From contig JALEKJ010000043.1 in the NCBI GenBank assembly GCA_022771695.1, positions 1-64,000 on the forward strand: a stretch of DNA of 64,000 nucleotides. The letters run 5' to 3'. Below are positions 25,701-34,829 of the stretch, piece after piece. Below the pieces are notes generated by a model that ran no database searches, was not told the origin of the DNA, and saw nothing but the letters and a program-made list of their open reading frames with translations. Numbering within the stretch: the first letter of the stretch is position 1; every line of letters begins with the position of its first letter. The position numbers and the translations under genes are program-made. Source of the DNA: Roseburia sp. Its GTDB lineage: Bacteria; Bacillota; Clostridia; Lachnospirales; Lachnospiraceae.

Positions 25701-27313
25701 ATTACCGTTGTGAATACTGTAAATACAGTGATTTTGATTCGCCGGAGGTCAAAGCTTTTTCAGGGCGAAGCGGTTGCGATATGCCGGACAAGATTTGCCC
25801 GGTCTGCGGCAAAAAGCTGGTAAAAGACGGTTTTGACATCCCGTTTGAGACATTCCTTGGATTCAAAGGGAATAAAGAGCCGGATATCGATCTTAACTTT
25901 TCCGGAGAGTATCAGAGTAAGGCACATGCTTACTGTGAGGTTATTTTTGGCTACGGTCAGACGTTCCGTGCGGGTACGATTGGTACCTTGGCGGATAAGA
26001 CGGCATTCGGTTATATCAAGAATTATTACGAAGAGCGTGGCATTCGCAAGCGAAACTGCGAGATTGACCGTATTGTACAGGGATGCGTTGGTGTGCGAAG
26101 AACAACCGGACAACATCCTGGCGGTATCGTTGTACTTCCTGTAGGAGAGGAAATTAATACGTTTACACCGGTACAGCACCCGGCAAACGATATGACGACG
26201 GCGACTGTCACGACGCATTTTGATTATCACTCGATTGACCATAACCTGTTAAAGCTTGATATCCTAGGACACGATGATCCGACGATGATTCGTATGCTGC
26301 AGGATTTGACAGGCATTGATCCGACGACAATCCCACTCGATGATGAGTCGGTTATGTCGCTGTTTAAGAATACAAAGGCACTTGGTGTTGAACCGGAGGA
26401 CATTCATGGTATTCCGCTGGGATGTCTGGGTATTCCGGAGTTTGGAACAGAGTTCGCCATGCAGATGGTTATCGATGCAAAACCGCAGGAGTTTTCGGAT
26501 TTGATCCGAATTTCCGGTCTGTCGCATGGTACGGACGTATGGCTGGGCAATGCGCAGACCTTGATTGAAGAGGGAAAGGCAACCATTTCTACGGCAATCT
26601 GTACGCGAGATGACATCATGATTTACCTGATTCAGCAGGGGCTCGACAGTGAGGAATCCTTTACGATTATGGAGTCGGTGCGAAAAGGTAAGGGGCTAAA
26701 GGACAACTGGATTGAAGATATGACGGCGCATGGCGTGCCGGATTGGTATATCTGGTCTTGTAAAAAAATCAAGTACATGTTCCCGAAAGCACATGCGGCT
26801 GCCTATGTTATGATGGCATGGCGTATCGCATATTGTAAAGTCTTTTATCCGCTGGCTTACTATGCGGCATATTTCTCTATTCGTGCGACTGGTTTTAACT
26901 ATGAGCTGATGTGTCAGGGAAAAGAGAGGTTGGAGTACTTTTATAAAGATTATACGCGGAGAAAGGACTCACTTTCCAAAAAGGAACAGGATACTTACCG
27001 TGATATGAAGATTGTACAGGAGATGTATGCGAGAGGGTTTGAATTTACGCCGATTGACATCTACCGTGCAAAGCCGGATCGTTTCCAGATTATTGATGGC
27101 AAATTGATGCCGGCGCTTAACACCATAGAAGGTATGGGAGACAATGCGGCAATTGCGGTGGCAGAGGCGGCGAAAGATGGAAAATTCTTGTCAAAGGATG
27201 ATTTCAGACAGCGCACGAAAGCTACCAAGACAGTGATTGATTTGATGGGAGATTTGGGAATCCTTGGTGATATGCCGGAGTCGAACCAGTTATCATTATT
27301 TGATTTTGCATAG
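22787..27313 (+). CDS. polC: DNA polymerase III alpha subunit, Gram-positive PolC type
   Basis: The replicative polymerase of Firmicutes, with built-in proofreading. The 1508-residue chain holds, in order: an N-terminal domain, a low-complexity Ala/Lys/Gly/Asn-rich linker (about 195-275), an OB fold (about 295-390), a PHP domain (HCHTKMSDMDG near 405, TDHGD), an inserted DEDDh exonuclease (FDLETTG, HNAEFDMSF, HHRAVDDA), and the palm (GSRGSVGSSFAATMSG, PDIDLNFSGEYQ). A four-cysteine zinc module (CEYCKYSD followed later by CPVCGKK) lies just before the palm aspartates. The C-terminus ends with SNQLSLFDFA. PHP and exonuclease ligands are intact. It is the last gene of the uppS operon. Confidence 0.98.
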   Translation: MTKLFFDVFPTLEIDGNMKKLLTEAEVTKVGMNHEKTHLRVYLSSTRLIHKNDIYRLEQSIESQIFKGRQMNVKVIEKYQLSEQYTPEKLLELYKDSIMEELKNYSLMEYNLLRTAKMEFLSETHMRLTLENTIIAQTRSHEIVEFLEKVICERCGLNLSVELAYEEPKESKHKKNSDLQIQYEIHNIMKKVNLPSEEGESMPSAPETESENQVSQLTTTSGSMDGSNATKVVKSAENAAKSANSAGKNAGKFAENGKKEFKKRFDGGYKKSDNPDVIYGRDFEDETIDIEKIVGEMGEVTIRCQVMTLETREIRNEKTIVIMSVTDFTDSIVLKIFTRNDQLPELLDAGLKKGAFLKIKGITTIDKFDSELTIGSIVGIKKIADFTTMRMDTSPQKRVELHCHTKMSDMDGVSEVKDIVKRAMKWGHKAIAITDHGDVQAFPDANHAISPEDDFKVIYGVEAYLVDDLKDIIVNSKNQSLDDTYVVFDLETTGFSPDRNKIIEIGAVKVENGVITERFSTFVNPEVPIPFNIEELTSIKDDMVLDAPKIEEILPEFMEFCKGAIMVAHNAEFDMSFITKNCERQGLPTEFTIIDTVALARILLPNLNRFKLDTVAKALGVSLENHHRAVDDAACTAEIFVKFIQMLKDRGMETLNDVNQMGQASPEAIMKMPTYHAIILATNDIGRINLYKLVSMSHLTYYHKRPRVPKSEFVKYREGLLLGSACEAGELYRAIVGGRPEEEIIRLVKFYDYLEIQPIGNNAFMLRSDKESVNSIEELQDINRRIVKLGETFHKLVVATCDVHFLDPEDEVYRRIIMAGKGFKDADDQAPLYLRTTEEMLKEFEYLGSEKAEEVVITNPNKIADMCEKIAPVRPDKCPPVIENSDQMLRDICYTKAHSMYGDELPPIVKERLDRELNSIISNGYAVMYIIAQKLVWKSNEDGYLVGSRGSVGSSFAATMSGITEVNPLQAHYRCEYCKYSDFDSPEVKAFSGRSGCDMPDKICPVCGKKLVKDGFDIPFETFLGFKGNKEPDIDLNFSGEYQSKAHAYCEVIFGYGQTFRAGTIGTLADKTAFGYIKNYYEERGIRKRNCEIDRIVQGCVGVRRTTGQHPGGIVVLPVGEEINTFTPVQHPANDMTTATVTTHFDYHSIDHNLLKLDILGHDDPTMIRMLQDLTGIDPTTIPLDDESVMSLFKNTKALGVEPEDIHGIPLGCLGIPEFGTEFAMQMVIDAKPQEFSDLIRISGLSHGTDVWLGNAQTLIEEGKATISTAICTRDDIMIYLIQQGLDSEESFTIMESVRKGKGLKDNWIEDMTAHGVPDWYIWSCKKIKYMFPKAHAAAYVMMAWRIAYCKVFYPLAYYAAYFSIRATGFNYELMCQGKERLEYFYKDYTRRKDSLSKKEQDTYRDMKIVQEMYARGFEFTPIDIYRAKPDRFQIIDGKLMPALNTIEGMGDNAAIAVAEAAKDGKFLSKDDFRQRTKATKTVIDLMGDLGILGDMPESNQLSLFDFA

Positions 27314-27320
27314 CCGTATA

Positions 27321-27356
27321 AAAACGGGTGCCACTTTAAAAGTGGCACCCGTTTTT
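27321..27356 (+). terminator. Bidirectional terminator between polC and the DUF5050 gene
   Basis: AAAACGGGTGCCACTTT (27321-27337) and AAAGTGGCACCCGTTTT (27339-27355) form a perfect stem with T runs on both sides, serving the two convergent genes. Confidence 0.93.
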
Positions 27357-27373
27357 TGAAAACATAAATTACA

Positions 27374-28405
27374 TCATTTGTCTTCGTCAATTTTCCCCGG
27401 TGCAAAAAGCTCGATTTCTCCATTTCCTTCGTGAGGCATGCGGTAGGTCTGTTCTGTTTCATAATCGCGGAAGTAGACATATTCGGAAGTCGTGTTAATG
27501 TTCATGTGATTTCCCTCTACGAGAACTTCGTAACCGCTTCCATCCGTGCGCATGCGGCAGAGTGCAGGATTCTCGGAATCATTGCGCTGAAAATAGATAT
27601 AATCGCCAAAAACATTGTAGCAATCGACACGGTCTTCACAGAGAAGTACCTTTTCGCCTGTAGCGATATCAGCGCGGGCAATAGCATAGTGGCTGTCACA
27701 GTCCATGTAGTAGACAGTTGAACCGGCTACTACGGTAGGCATCCAGCAATTGCCGCCGTAGAGCATTCCCTTGGAATCGTCTTCTGTATTCAGTCTCCAG
27801 AGGTAGTGTTCGGCATCTACACCGTTATAATAGATGTATTGTCCATCGGTGGAGCAGGTAAAGAAGGGGCTTGCCAATACCTGATCCTGATCGGAACCAT
27901 CAATCTTGACCTTGTATAAAGTGCTTCCCTCAGAATCTGAGTAATGCATATAATAGATATAATTGCCTATCAGCGAAGCATATAAGGATGGTGCCGTATC
28001 CAGCACCAAAACGGAATTTTTTTTGCCGTTTCTGTTGATGCGGCAAAGGCTGTTGGTGTTGACATTTAAAAATGAAAATTCACCGGATGCTCCCGGATTA
28101 TTGCGTACATAGTATATGTAGTGTTCGTCCACATTGATAAAAGAGACAACATCGTCGCAAATCTTAGTGAGATTTGTCCCATCTGTGTTCATGCAGTATA
28201 ACTTATCACCATCGGAAGGGTTTGCAAAATAAATCATATCGCCATACTCACATACTAATCCTTCGTTATACAAGTTGCCAGCGGTATTACCATTGACATA
28301 ATCATCGTTAAAGCGCGTGCGGTTTATCATATAGACTGTAATACCGCCTGCGATTGCAAGGACCAGAACGAGGATAAGTACAATAAGTGGAAGATGTTTT
28401 TTCAT
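27374..28405 (-). CDS. Membrane-anchored DUF5050 beta-propeller-like protein
   Basis: The function is unknown. The 343-residue product has one N-terminal signal anchor (about residues 5-26). Repeated blades of about 40-45 residues follow, with the recurring pattern G-D/N-Y-I/V-Y-Y and R-x-x-x-D-G-S/T (for example GNYIYYMHYS, DGQYIYYNGVD and DYIYFQRND). This is the DUF5050 style, predicted to be an extracytoplasmic beta-propeller. It is divergent from pheA and shares the intergenic promoter region. Confidence 0.85.
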   Translation of the reverse strand: MKKHLPLIVLILVLVLAIAGGITVYMINRTRFNDDYVNGNTAGNLYNEGLVCEYGDMIYFANPSDGDKLYCMNTDGTNLTKICDDVVSFINVDEHYIYYVRNNPGASGEFSFLNVNTNSLCRINRNGKKNSVLVLDTAPSLYASLIGNYIYYMHYSDSEGSTLYKVKIDGSDQDQVLASPFFTCSTDGQYIYYNGVDAEHYLWRLNTEDDSKGMLYGGNCWMPTVVAGSTVYYMDCDSHYAIARADIATGEKVLLCEDRVDCYNVFGDYIYFQRNDSENPALCRMRTDGSGYEVLVEGNHMNINTTSEYVYFRDYETEQTYRMPHEGNGEIELFAPGKIDEDK

Positions 28406-28458
28406 AGATGAAAGACCTTCTTTCGTATTTCATTTATATGTACAAAATTCTATATAAA

Positions 28459-28488
28459 ATTATAGCATTTATCCCCAGGATGTTGCAA
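28459..28488 (-). promoter_or_regulatory. Promoter of the DUF5050 gene
   Basis: On the minus strand, TTGCAA (28488-28483), an 18-nt spacer and TATAAT (28464-28459). Confidence 0.7.
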
Positions 28489-28495
28489 GGGTCAC

Positions 28496-28524
28496 TTGCC
28501 ATTAGCACGTTAATGTATTATAGT
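28496..28524 (+). promoter_or_regulatory. Promoter of the pheA gene group
   Basis: TTGCCA (28496-28501), a 17-nt spacer and TATAGT (28519-28524). It sits back to back with the DUF5050 promoter, only about 8 bp away. Confidence 0.75.
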
Positions 28525-28615
28525 ATGAAACAATGGAATTCCAAATTAATTAATGATATAATAAAGGAAATCTATTACCAGAACGAAAGCATGGATATGA
28601 ATATGAGGAGCTATT

Positions 28616-29746
28616 ATGAGAGACTTATTGGAATTAAGGGACGAGATTGATGAGATTGATCAGCAGATTGTAGAGTTATATCAGAGAAGAATGGGGATTG
28701 CAGAGGAAGTTGCATCCTATAAGATAAAAAACAGCAAAAAGGTTTTTGACAAAGAGCGTGAGAACTCGAAGCTTTCAAAATTGACAGCGCTCGGTGAGAC
28801 AGAGTTTAATAAGCACGGCATCCGCGAATTGTTTGAACAGATTATGTCAGTGAGCAGAAAGCGTCAATATCAACTGATGACGGAATCCGGAATCTACGAG
28901 AAACCGAATTTTACAGAGGTTGAGGCGCTGGATTATAAAAAGGCACGAATCGTATTTCAGGGTGTGGAGGGTGCCTATACCCAGCTTGCATTAAAAGAAT
29001 ATTTCGGCGAAGGAGTAGACAGTTATCATGTCGATACCTGGCGGGATGCAATGGAAGCAATCACGCGCGGAGAGGCGGACTATGCAGTGCTTCCGATTGA
29101 GAATTCCTCTGCGGGAATCGTGTCGGAGAACTATGATCTCATGGTGGAGTATGACCACTGTATTGTGGGCGAGCAGATTATACGAATTGATCATGCACTG
29201 CTTGGATTACCTGAGGCAGAGCTTTCTGATATTACCGATGTGTACTCGCATCCGCAGGCACTCATGCAGTGCAGCAAATATCTGGAAGCGCGTCGGGATT
29301 GGGAGAAACACAGTGTCAAGAATACTGCCATGGCAGCACAGAAGGTAAAAGAGGATGGAAAAGTTCATAAGGCGGCGATCGCGAGCACGTTAAATGCTGA
29401 GATTTATGGACTTAAAGTTTTAGATGAAGCGGTTCAGGATAATCAGACCAACGCCACACGTTTTATTATCGTGACGAACCGACACATATTCGTAAAAGAC
29501 GCAAAGAAAATCAGCATTTGTTTTGAGGTGCCGCATGAGAGTGGTTCATTGTATCACATGTTGTCACATTTTATTTTTAACGGGCTGAACATGAACCATA
29601 TCGAATCGCGACCGGTACAGGGGAAGAACTGGGAGTATCGTTTTTTTGTTGATTTTGATGGTAACTTGAATGATGCGGCGGTACAGAATGCATTGCGCGG
29701 TCTGTCGGAAGAGACGATTCGATTAAAGATTCTTGGTAATTATTAG
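28616..29746 (+). CDS. pheA: Bifunctional chorismate mutase/prephenate dehydratase (P-protein)
   Basis: Converts chorismate via prephenate to phenylpyruvate for phenylalanine synthesis. The 376-residue protein has an N-terminal AroQ chorismate mutase (about 1-85, LRDEIDEIDQQIVELYQRRM), a prephenate dehydratase domain (about 110-285, with GVEGAYTQLALKEYFG, VLPIENSSAGIV and the NQTNATRFIIV motif) and a C-terminal ACT regulatory domain (about 300-376) with a variant ESRPVQGKNWEYRFFVD. Feedback control by Phe is expected for the family. Confidence 0.95.
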   Translation: MRDLLELRDEIDEIDQQIVELYQRRMGIAEEVASYKIKNSKKVFDKERENSKLSKLTALGETEFNKHGIRELFEQIMSVSRKRQYQLMTESGIYEKPNFTEVEALDYKKARIVFQGVEGAYTQLALKEYFGEGVDSYHVDTWRDAMEAITRGEADYAVLPIENSSAGIVSENYDLMVEYDHCIVGEQIIRIDHALLGLPEAELSDITDVYSHPQALMQCSKYLEARRDWEKHSVKNTAMAAQKVKEDGKVHKAAIASTLNAEIYGLKVLDEAVQDNQTNATRFIIVTNRHIFVKDAKKISICFEVPHESGSLYHMLSHFIFNGLNMNHIESRPVQGKNWEYRFFVDFDGNLNDAAVQNALRGLSEETIRLKILGNY

Positions 29747-29761
29747 GAAGGAGCATCAGAC

Positions 29762-31054
29762 ATGTCTGGCATAAAGAATTTAATCCTTTACAAAGAATTT
29801 GAGAATGGAAAGCTGTTTTATGATTTTGCTTGGATAATCGAGAACTATCAGAATGAATACTATAATAAAGAGGATGTGGAGGCACTTTTTTTTGAGTGTT
29901 TAAAGCGCTTGATGGAATTGGCAGAGAGCCATGGTCTGGAGGGAAACTTATGGCATAGCTTTATCGCATTTCTTCTGGTAAATAATGAAAATGCATACAG
30001 CAGAGCATGTGAAATCCGTGGTGAGGTGGAAGGCTCTATTAATGAGATTGCCAAACACGATTTCGCAATTTTGCGAGAATACTTTGATTTCGATTTGATG
30101 CAGCTTGGAAGACACTTTGCAGTCGATTGTATGGAGGCTGTTACTGATTATAAGGGAACTTCAGGGAGCGGTGCAGTATTTAACCGGCGAATCAGAGACC
30201 GGATTCGCGAACTTTGCTGTCATTTGGAACAGGCAAAAAACGTGGATGAATTTGGGATGGCAGTAACAGAGTTCTATCGTGAGTTTGGCGTCGGAAAACT
30301 GGGACTTCACAAGGCGTTTCGGATAGAACATAGGGAAAGTGGTGCCGAGATTGTACCGATTACCAATATTGCGCATGTCAAGTTGGACGATTTGGTTGGA
30401 TATGAGCTTGCAAAACAGAAGCTGATTGATAATACAGAAGCATTTGTGAATGGAAAAGAAGCGAATAACTGCCTGCTTTACGGAGATGCCGGAACCGGAA
30501 AATCAACTAGCATCAAGGCAATCGCCAATCAGTATTATGATAGAGGGCTTCGCCTGATAGAGGTGTACAAGCATCAGTTTTGTGACTTGAATGATGTGAT
30601 TGCACAGATTAAGAATAGAAATTATAAATTTATCATATATATGGATGATTTGTCTTTTGAAGAATTCGAGATTGAATATAAATATTTAAAAGCAGTCATT
30701 GAAGGAGGCTTAGAGAAGAAGCCCGATAATGTCCTTATCTATGCAACCTCAAATCGAAGACATTTGATTCGTGAGAAGTTTTCTGATAAGGAAGAAGTGC
30801 GCGAGGATATGCATACCTCCGATACCGTGCAGGAGAAATTATCGCTTTATGCACGTTTTGGCGTTACAATTTATTATGGAGCGCCGAACAAAAAAGAATT
30901 TCAGAATATTGTAGAAGTACTTGCCCAAAAGTATCAGGTACATATGGACACCGAAGAACTATTATTAGAGGCGAACCGTTGGGAACTTTCTCACGGCGGA
31001 CTATCCGGAAGAACCGCACAGCAGTTTATCAATTACCTGTTAGGAAAACAATAA
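29762..31054 (+). CDS. DUF815 AAA+-like ATP-binding protein
   Basis: A P-loop ATPase of unknown role. The 430-residue protein has a divergent helical N-terminal half (about 1-200) and a conserved AAA-like domain with Walker A LLYGDAGTGKSTS (about 238-250), Walker B KFIIYMDDLSF and sensor IYATSNRRHLI. The stop region carries an exact 12-bp tandem duplication (GGAAAACAATAA at 31043-31054 and 31055-31066), so the TAA is repeated. It sits between pheA and the polyphosphate genes. Confidence 0.88.
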   Translation: MSGIKNLILYKEFENGKLFYDFAWIIENYQNEYYNKEDVEALFFECLKRLMELAESHGLEGNLWHSFIAFLLVNNENAYSRACEIRGEVEGSINEIAKHDFAILREYFDFDLMQLGRHFAVDCMEAVTDYKGTSGSGAVFNRRIRDRIRELCCHLEQAKNVDEFGMAVTEFYREFGVGKLGLHKAFRIEHRESGAEIVPITNIAHVKLDDLVGYELAKQKLIDNTEAFVNGKEANNCLLYGDAGTGKSTSIKAIANQYYDRGLRLIEVYKHQFCDLNDVIAQIKNRNYKFIIYMDDLSFEEFEIEYKYLKAVIEGGLEKKPDNVLIYATSNRRHLIREKFSDKEEVREDMHTSDTVQEKLSLYARFGVTIYYGAPNKKEFQNIVEVLAQKYQVHMDTEELLLEANRWELSHGGLSGRTAQQFINYLLGKQ

Positions 31055-31084
31055 GGAAAACAATAAGAAAAGGGGGAGGCTTCC

Positions 31085-32620
31085 ATGGCAGTTCACACAT
31101 TTGCAGCGATTTATATCGGATCGTATGAGGTTAGCCTTAAGATTTTTGAATTAGCATCCAAGAAAAAGCTTCGCGGCATTGATTATGTACGCAGGAGAAT
31201 CGAACTGGGAAAAGACGCGTATTCTACAGGAAGTATCGGTTACGAGCTTGTGGAGGCACTCTGCGATACGCTCAGCGAATTCACACGCATCATGAAAGAA
31301 TACAGGGTTGATGCATATGAGGCGTACGCAGCGGCAGTGTTGCGTGATGTGAGTAACGAATTCTTTATTTTGGATCAGATTAAACTGCGTACAGGGCTCC
31401 TTGTTCATGTACTGAGCAACTCTGAGCACAGATTTGTAAGCTATAAGTCTGTAGCAATGCGCGAAGAGTTTGAAGATATGGTGAAGACGAGTGCGGCAGT
31501 TGTCGATGTGGGAGGCGCGGGGCTTCAGATTACATTATTCTCCAAAGGAAAAGTTGTGACGACTCAGCACTTGGGACTTGGTACCATGCGTATGCGACAG
31601 CAGCTTGCAAGGAAGAGCATCAATCTCTCGCAGTATGAGCTGCAGATTGAGGAGATGGTAGAAAAAGAATTGGAAGTTTTTAAAGCGATGTATTTGGAGG
31701 AAGGACATATCGATCACCTGATTGTTATCGGCGACTATATGACAGAACTTGTGCGCAGAGTTGAGAAGAAGCATGATGAGAAGACAGATGATGTGCAGAA
31801 GTTCCTGCGATATTTAGATAAGCTCGGGAAGAAGAACTTAGAGCAGATATCGGAGGAGCTTGGTTTGGCGAATGAGAATGATGCATTGATTGTTCCGTAT
31901 ATGATTATTTGCAAGTGCATGGCAAAAGGGTTTGGGGCAAATTCACTGTGGGCACCGGGTGTGATTGTGAGTGATGGTATTGCCTGTGATTACGCAGAAC
32001 GGAATAAGATATATAAACCGACGCATGACTTTGATGAGGACATTCTATCCGCAGCAAAGAGCCTGTCAGAGCGCTATATGAGCTATTCGCCGCATATTGA
32101 CGCGCTTACACAGATGTCCACATTAATTTTTGACACCATGAAGAAGGAGCACGGTCTCGGGAAAAGAGAACGTTTGTTGCTGTGCGTGGCAGCAATTTTG
32201 CATGACTGCGGAAAGTACATCAGTTTTTTGAACTCGCCGCAATGCGCATATGATATTATCATGGCATCCGAAATTATCGGATTGACGCATATGGAGCGTG
32301 AGATTGTAGCGAACACTGTACTTTACAATACGCATCCGTTGGCATCCTATCAGGAGGTTGCAGACAAACTGGATCATGACAGTTACCTTGTAGTGGCAAA
32401 GCTGTCCGCAATCCTTCGTGTATCGAATGCGATGGATCGCAGCCATAAACAGAAGTTCAAGAACGTCAAGGCACAGCTTAGGGGCAAAGAACTCGTCATT
32501 ACGATTGAGACAGCAGAAGATATTGCATTGGAGAAGACGCTTTTTGATGCAAAAACGGCTTATTTTGAGAGTGTTTTCAGCATTAAACCTGTCATTAAAG
32601 AAAAGCGTGTATATTACTAA
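31085..32620 (+). CDS. Ppx/GppA-type phosphatase with C-terminal HD domain
   Basis: Predicted exopolyphosphatase or (p)ppGpp-linked phosphatase. The 511-residue protein has an N-terminal ASKHA-fold Ppx/GppA domain (about 1-300) and an HD-type domain (about 315-480, LCVAAILHDCGKYISF). The glycine-rich phosphate loop is atypical: VVDVGGAGLQITLF replaces the usual DIGGGS-T/E, and the first loop is AIYIGSYEVS rather than D-x-GSNS. The SNSEHR segment keeps the expected glutamate. Immediately upstream of ppk, so a role in polyphosphate turnover is likely; real exopolyphosphatase activity is not proven by sequence. Confidence 0.88.
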   Translation: MAVHTFAAIYIGSYEVSLKIFELASKKKLRGIDYVRRRIELGKDAYSTGSIGYELVEALCDTLSEFTRIMKEYRVDAYEAYAAAVLRDVSNEFFILDQIKLRTGLLVHVLSNSEHRFVSYKSVAMREEFEDMVKTSAAVVDVGGAGLQITLFSKGKVVTTQHLGLGTMRMRQQLARKSINLSQYELQIEEMVEKELEVFKAMYLEEGHIDHLIVIGDYMTELVRRVEKKHDEKTDDVQKFLRYLDKLGKKNLEQISEELGLANENDALIVPYMIICKCMAKGFGANSLWAPGVIVSDGIACDYAERNKIYKPTHDFDEDILSAAKSLSERYMSYSPHIDALTQMSTLIFDTMKKEHGLGKRERLLLCVAAILHDCGKYISFLNSPQCAYDIIMASEIIGLTHMEREIVANTVLYNTHPLASYQEVADKLDHDSYLVVAKLSAILRVSNAMDRSHKQKFKNVKAQLRGKELVITIETAEDIALEKTLFDAKTAYFESVFSIKPVIKEKRVYY

Positions 32621-32640
32621 AACAGATATGGAGGCGTCGT

Positions 32641-34788
32641 ATGGAAAAGAAATTTGATTTTCACCAGTCGGAGTATTATGAAAATCGAGAATTAAGTTGG
32701 TTAAAATTTAACGGCAGAGTGCTAAACGAAGCGAAAGATAAAAATATTCCACTGTTGGAGCGGCTGAAGTTTGTCAGCATTACTTCCTCAAATCTGGATG
32801 AGTTTTTTATGGTACGTGTAGCTTCCTTAAAGGATATGGTGCATGCAGATTACCGTAAAAAAGATATTGCTGGAATGACAGCCACACAACAGCTTGCTGC
32901 AATCAATGAGAAAACAAGAGAATTGGTCGACAACCAGTATAACACCTATAATCGGTCGCTTGTTCCTCTTATGAAAGCAAATAATATCCAGATTATTGAA
33001 AAATTTGAAAATCTGAATGAACGCCAGCAGAAGTTTGTAGACCGCTATTTTGAGGAGAATGTTTATCCCGTGCTTACACCGATGGCAGTGGATGCGTCGC
33101 GCCCATTTCCTTTGATCCGAAATAAGACGTTGAATATCGCAGCATTATTGTCCGGTAAGAATGGAAAGTCCGACAAGGATGCCGTTGAGTTCGCAACCGT
33201 TCAAGTGCCTTCGGTGTTACCACGCTTGGTTCAGATTCCTTCCGACGAGACAGAGGGGGCGGAAGACCAGACTTTTATTCTGTTGGAGCAGATTATTGAG
33301 AAGAATATTGATAAATTGTTCTTAAATTATACAGTGCTGTGCGCCTATCCATATCGCATCATGCGTAACGCGGATTTAACTATAGACGAGGATGAGGCAG
33401 CGGACCTGTTAAAGGAGATTCAAAAACAGTTAAAAATGCGTCAGTGGGGAGAAGTAATCCGGCTGGAAGTAGAGGCTTCAATAGATAAGAAACTTCTGCG
33501 CTTCTTAAAAGAGGAACTGAAAGTGGCGGAGGAAGACATCTTTCAGATTAATGGACCGATTGACCTTACATTCTTGATGAAGATGTACGGGCTACCGGGA
33601 TGTGACTCTCTGCGCTATGCGTCATACACACCGCAGAGGGTTCCAGGTATTGAACCCGGAGAAAATATCTTTGATGCAATTCGGGGCGGAGACATACTAT
33701 TACATCATCCATACCAGACATTTGATCCGGTTGTGGATTTTATCAGACAGGCAGCGGTTGACCCGAATGTACTTGCCATCAAGCAGACACTATACCGTGT
33801 CAGCGGTAATTCACCGATTATCGCTGCGCTTGCAAAAGCTGCGGAAAATGGCAAACAGGTATCTGTATTGGTAGAGCTTAAAGCCCGATTTGATGAAGAG
33901 AACAATATTGTATGGGCAAAGAAGCTGGAACAGGCAGGCTGCCATGTGATTTATGGACTGGTAGGTCTTAAGACACACAGTAAGATAGCGCTTGTTGTAC
34001 GTCGCGAAGAGGATGGTATCCGACGTTATGTACATTTAGGAACCGGTAATTATAATGATTCGACGGCGAAGCTTTACACGGATTGCGGTATTTTTACCTG
34101 TCTGGAATCTATCGGAGAGGATGCAACGGCAGTGTTTAATATGTTGTCGGGATATTCTGAACCGTTATCTTGGAATGAACTGTCACTTGCGCCGATTTGG
34201 TTGCGGGCAAAGTTTATGCATCTGATTGAGCGTGAAACCAAGCATGCAAAGGAAGGAAAGGCGGCGCGTATTGTTGCAAAGATGAACTCATTGTGTGATG
34301 AGGGGATTATTGCGGCACTGTATGAGGCGTCTGCGGCAGGTGTAGAGATTGACTTGATTGTAAGGGGAATCTGTTGCTTAAAAGTTGGAATCCCCGGTGT
34401 AAGTGAGCATATTCGTGTGCGCTCCATCGTCGGAAACTTCTTAGAGCATAGCAGAATCTTCTATTTCCAGAATGACGGGGAAGAAGAGGTCTATATGGGA
34501 AGTGCGGATTGGATGCCGCGTAATCTTGACCGTCGTGTAGAGATTTTATTCCCTGTATTAGATGAAGAAATCAAAGAAAAAGTGAAACACATTCTTTTTG
34601 TTGAATTGTCAGACAATATGAAGGCGCATGTATTGAAATCTGACGGAACATATGAGAAAATAGATAAGAGAGGAAAGGTACTTGTGAATTCGCAGATACA
34701 GTTCTGTAAAGAGGCGACAGAAGCGGCACCAAAGTCTGACCATATTTACAGGGAGCGGATATTTATCCCGGCGGAGCCGGTGGAGTAG
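32641..34788 (+). CDS. ppk1: Polyphosphate kinase 1
   Basis: Polymerises ATP gamma-phosphate into inorganic polyphosphate. The 715-residue protein shows the N-terminal domain start (YYENRELSWLKFNGRVL), HPYQTFDPVVDFIRQAA, and the two phospholipase D-like C domains with catalytic histidines in LKTHSKIALVVRRE and YVHLGTGNYND. Length matches PPK1 (about 690-720). It is preceded by the Ppx-like gene. Confidence 0.97.
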   Translation: MEKKFDFHQSEYYENRELSWLKFNGRVLNEAKDKNIPLLERLKFVSITSSNLDEFFMVRVASLKDMVHADYRKKDIAGMTATQQLAAINEKTRELVDNQYNTYNRSLVPLMKANNIQIIEKFENLNERQQKFVDRYFEENVYPVLTPMAVDASRPFPLIRNKTLNIAALLSGKNGKSDKDAVEFATVQVPSVLPRLVQIPSDETEGAEDQTFILLEQIIEKNIDKLFLNYTVLCAYPYRIMRNADLTIDEDEAADLLKEIQKQLKMRQWGEVIRLEVEASIDKKLLRFLKEELKVAEEDIFQINGPIDLTFLMKMYGLPGCDSLRYASYTPQRVPGIEPGENIFDAIRGGDILLHHPYQTFDPVVDFIRQAAVDPNVLAIKQTLYRVSGNSPIIAALAKAAENGKQVSVLVELKARFDEENNIVWAKKLEQAGCHVIYGLVGLKTHSKIALVVRREEDGIRRYVHLGTGNYNDSTAKLYTDCGIFTCLESIGEDATAVFNMLSGYSEPLSWNELSLAPIWLRAKFMHLIERETKHAKEGKAARIVAKMNSLCDEGIIAALYEASAAGVEIDLIVRGICCLKVGIPGVSEHIRVRSIVGNFLEHSRIFYFQNDGEEEVYMGSADWMPRNLDRRVEILFPVLDEEIKEKVKHILFVELSDNMKAHVLKSDGTYEKIDKRGKVLVNSQIQFCKEATEAAPKSDHIYRERIFIPAEPVE

Positions 34789-34829
34789 TAACGATTGACG
34801 GAAGAGGACTGACAGGGGAGGAAGGCGTT

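Noticed and set aside
25760-26242. 160-codon - strand frame inside polC
   Set aside because: Shadow of the strongly conserved PolC palm region; basic, low-complexity product without a ribosome site.
28408-28650. An 80-codon + strand frame upstream of and overlapping pheA
   Set aside because: It covers both divergent promoters and the pheA ribosome site, has no Shine-Dalgarno and overlaps the real pheA start; it is probably a chance frame.
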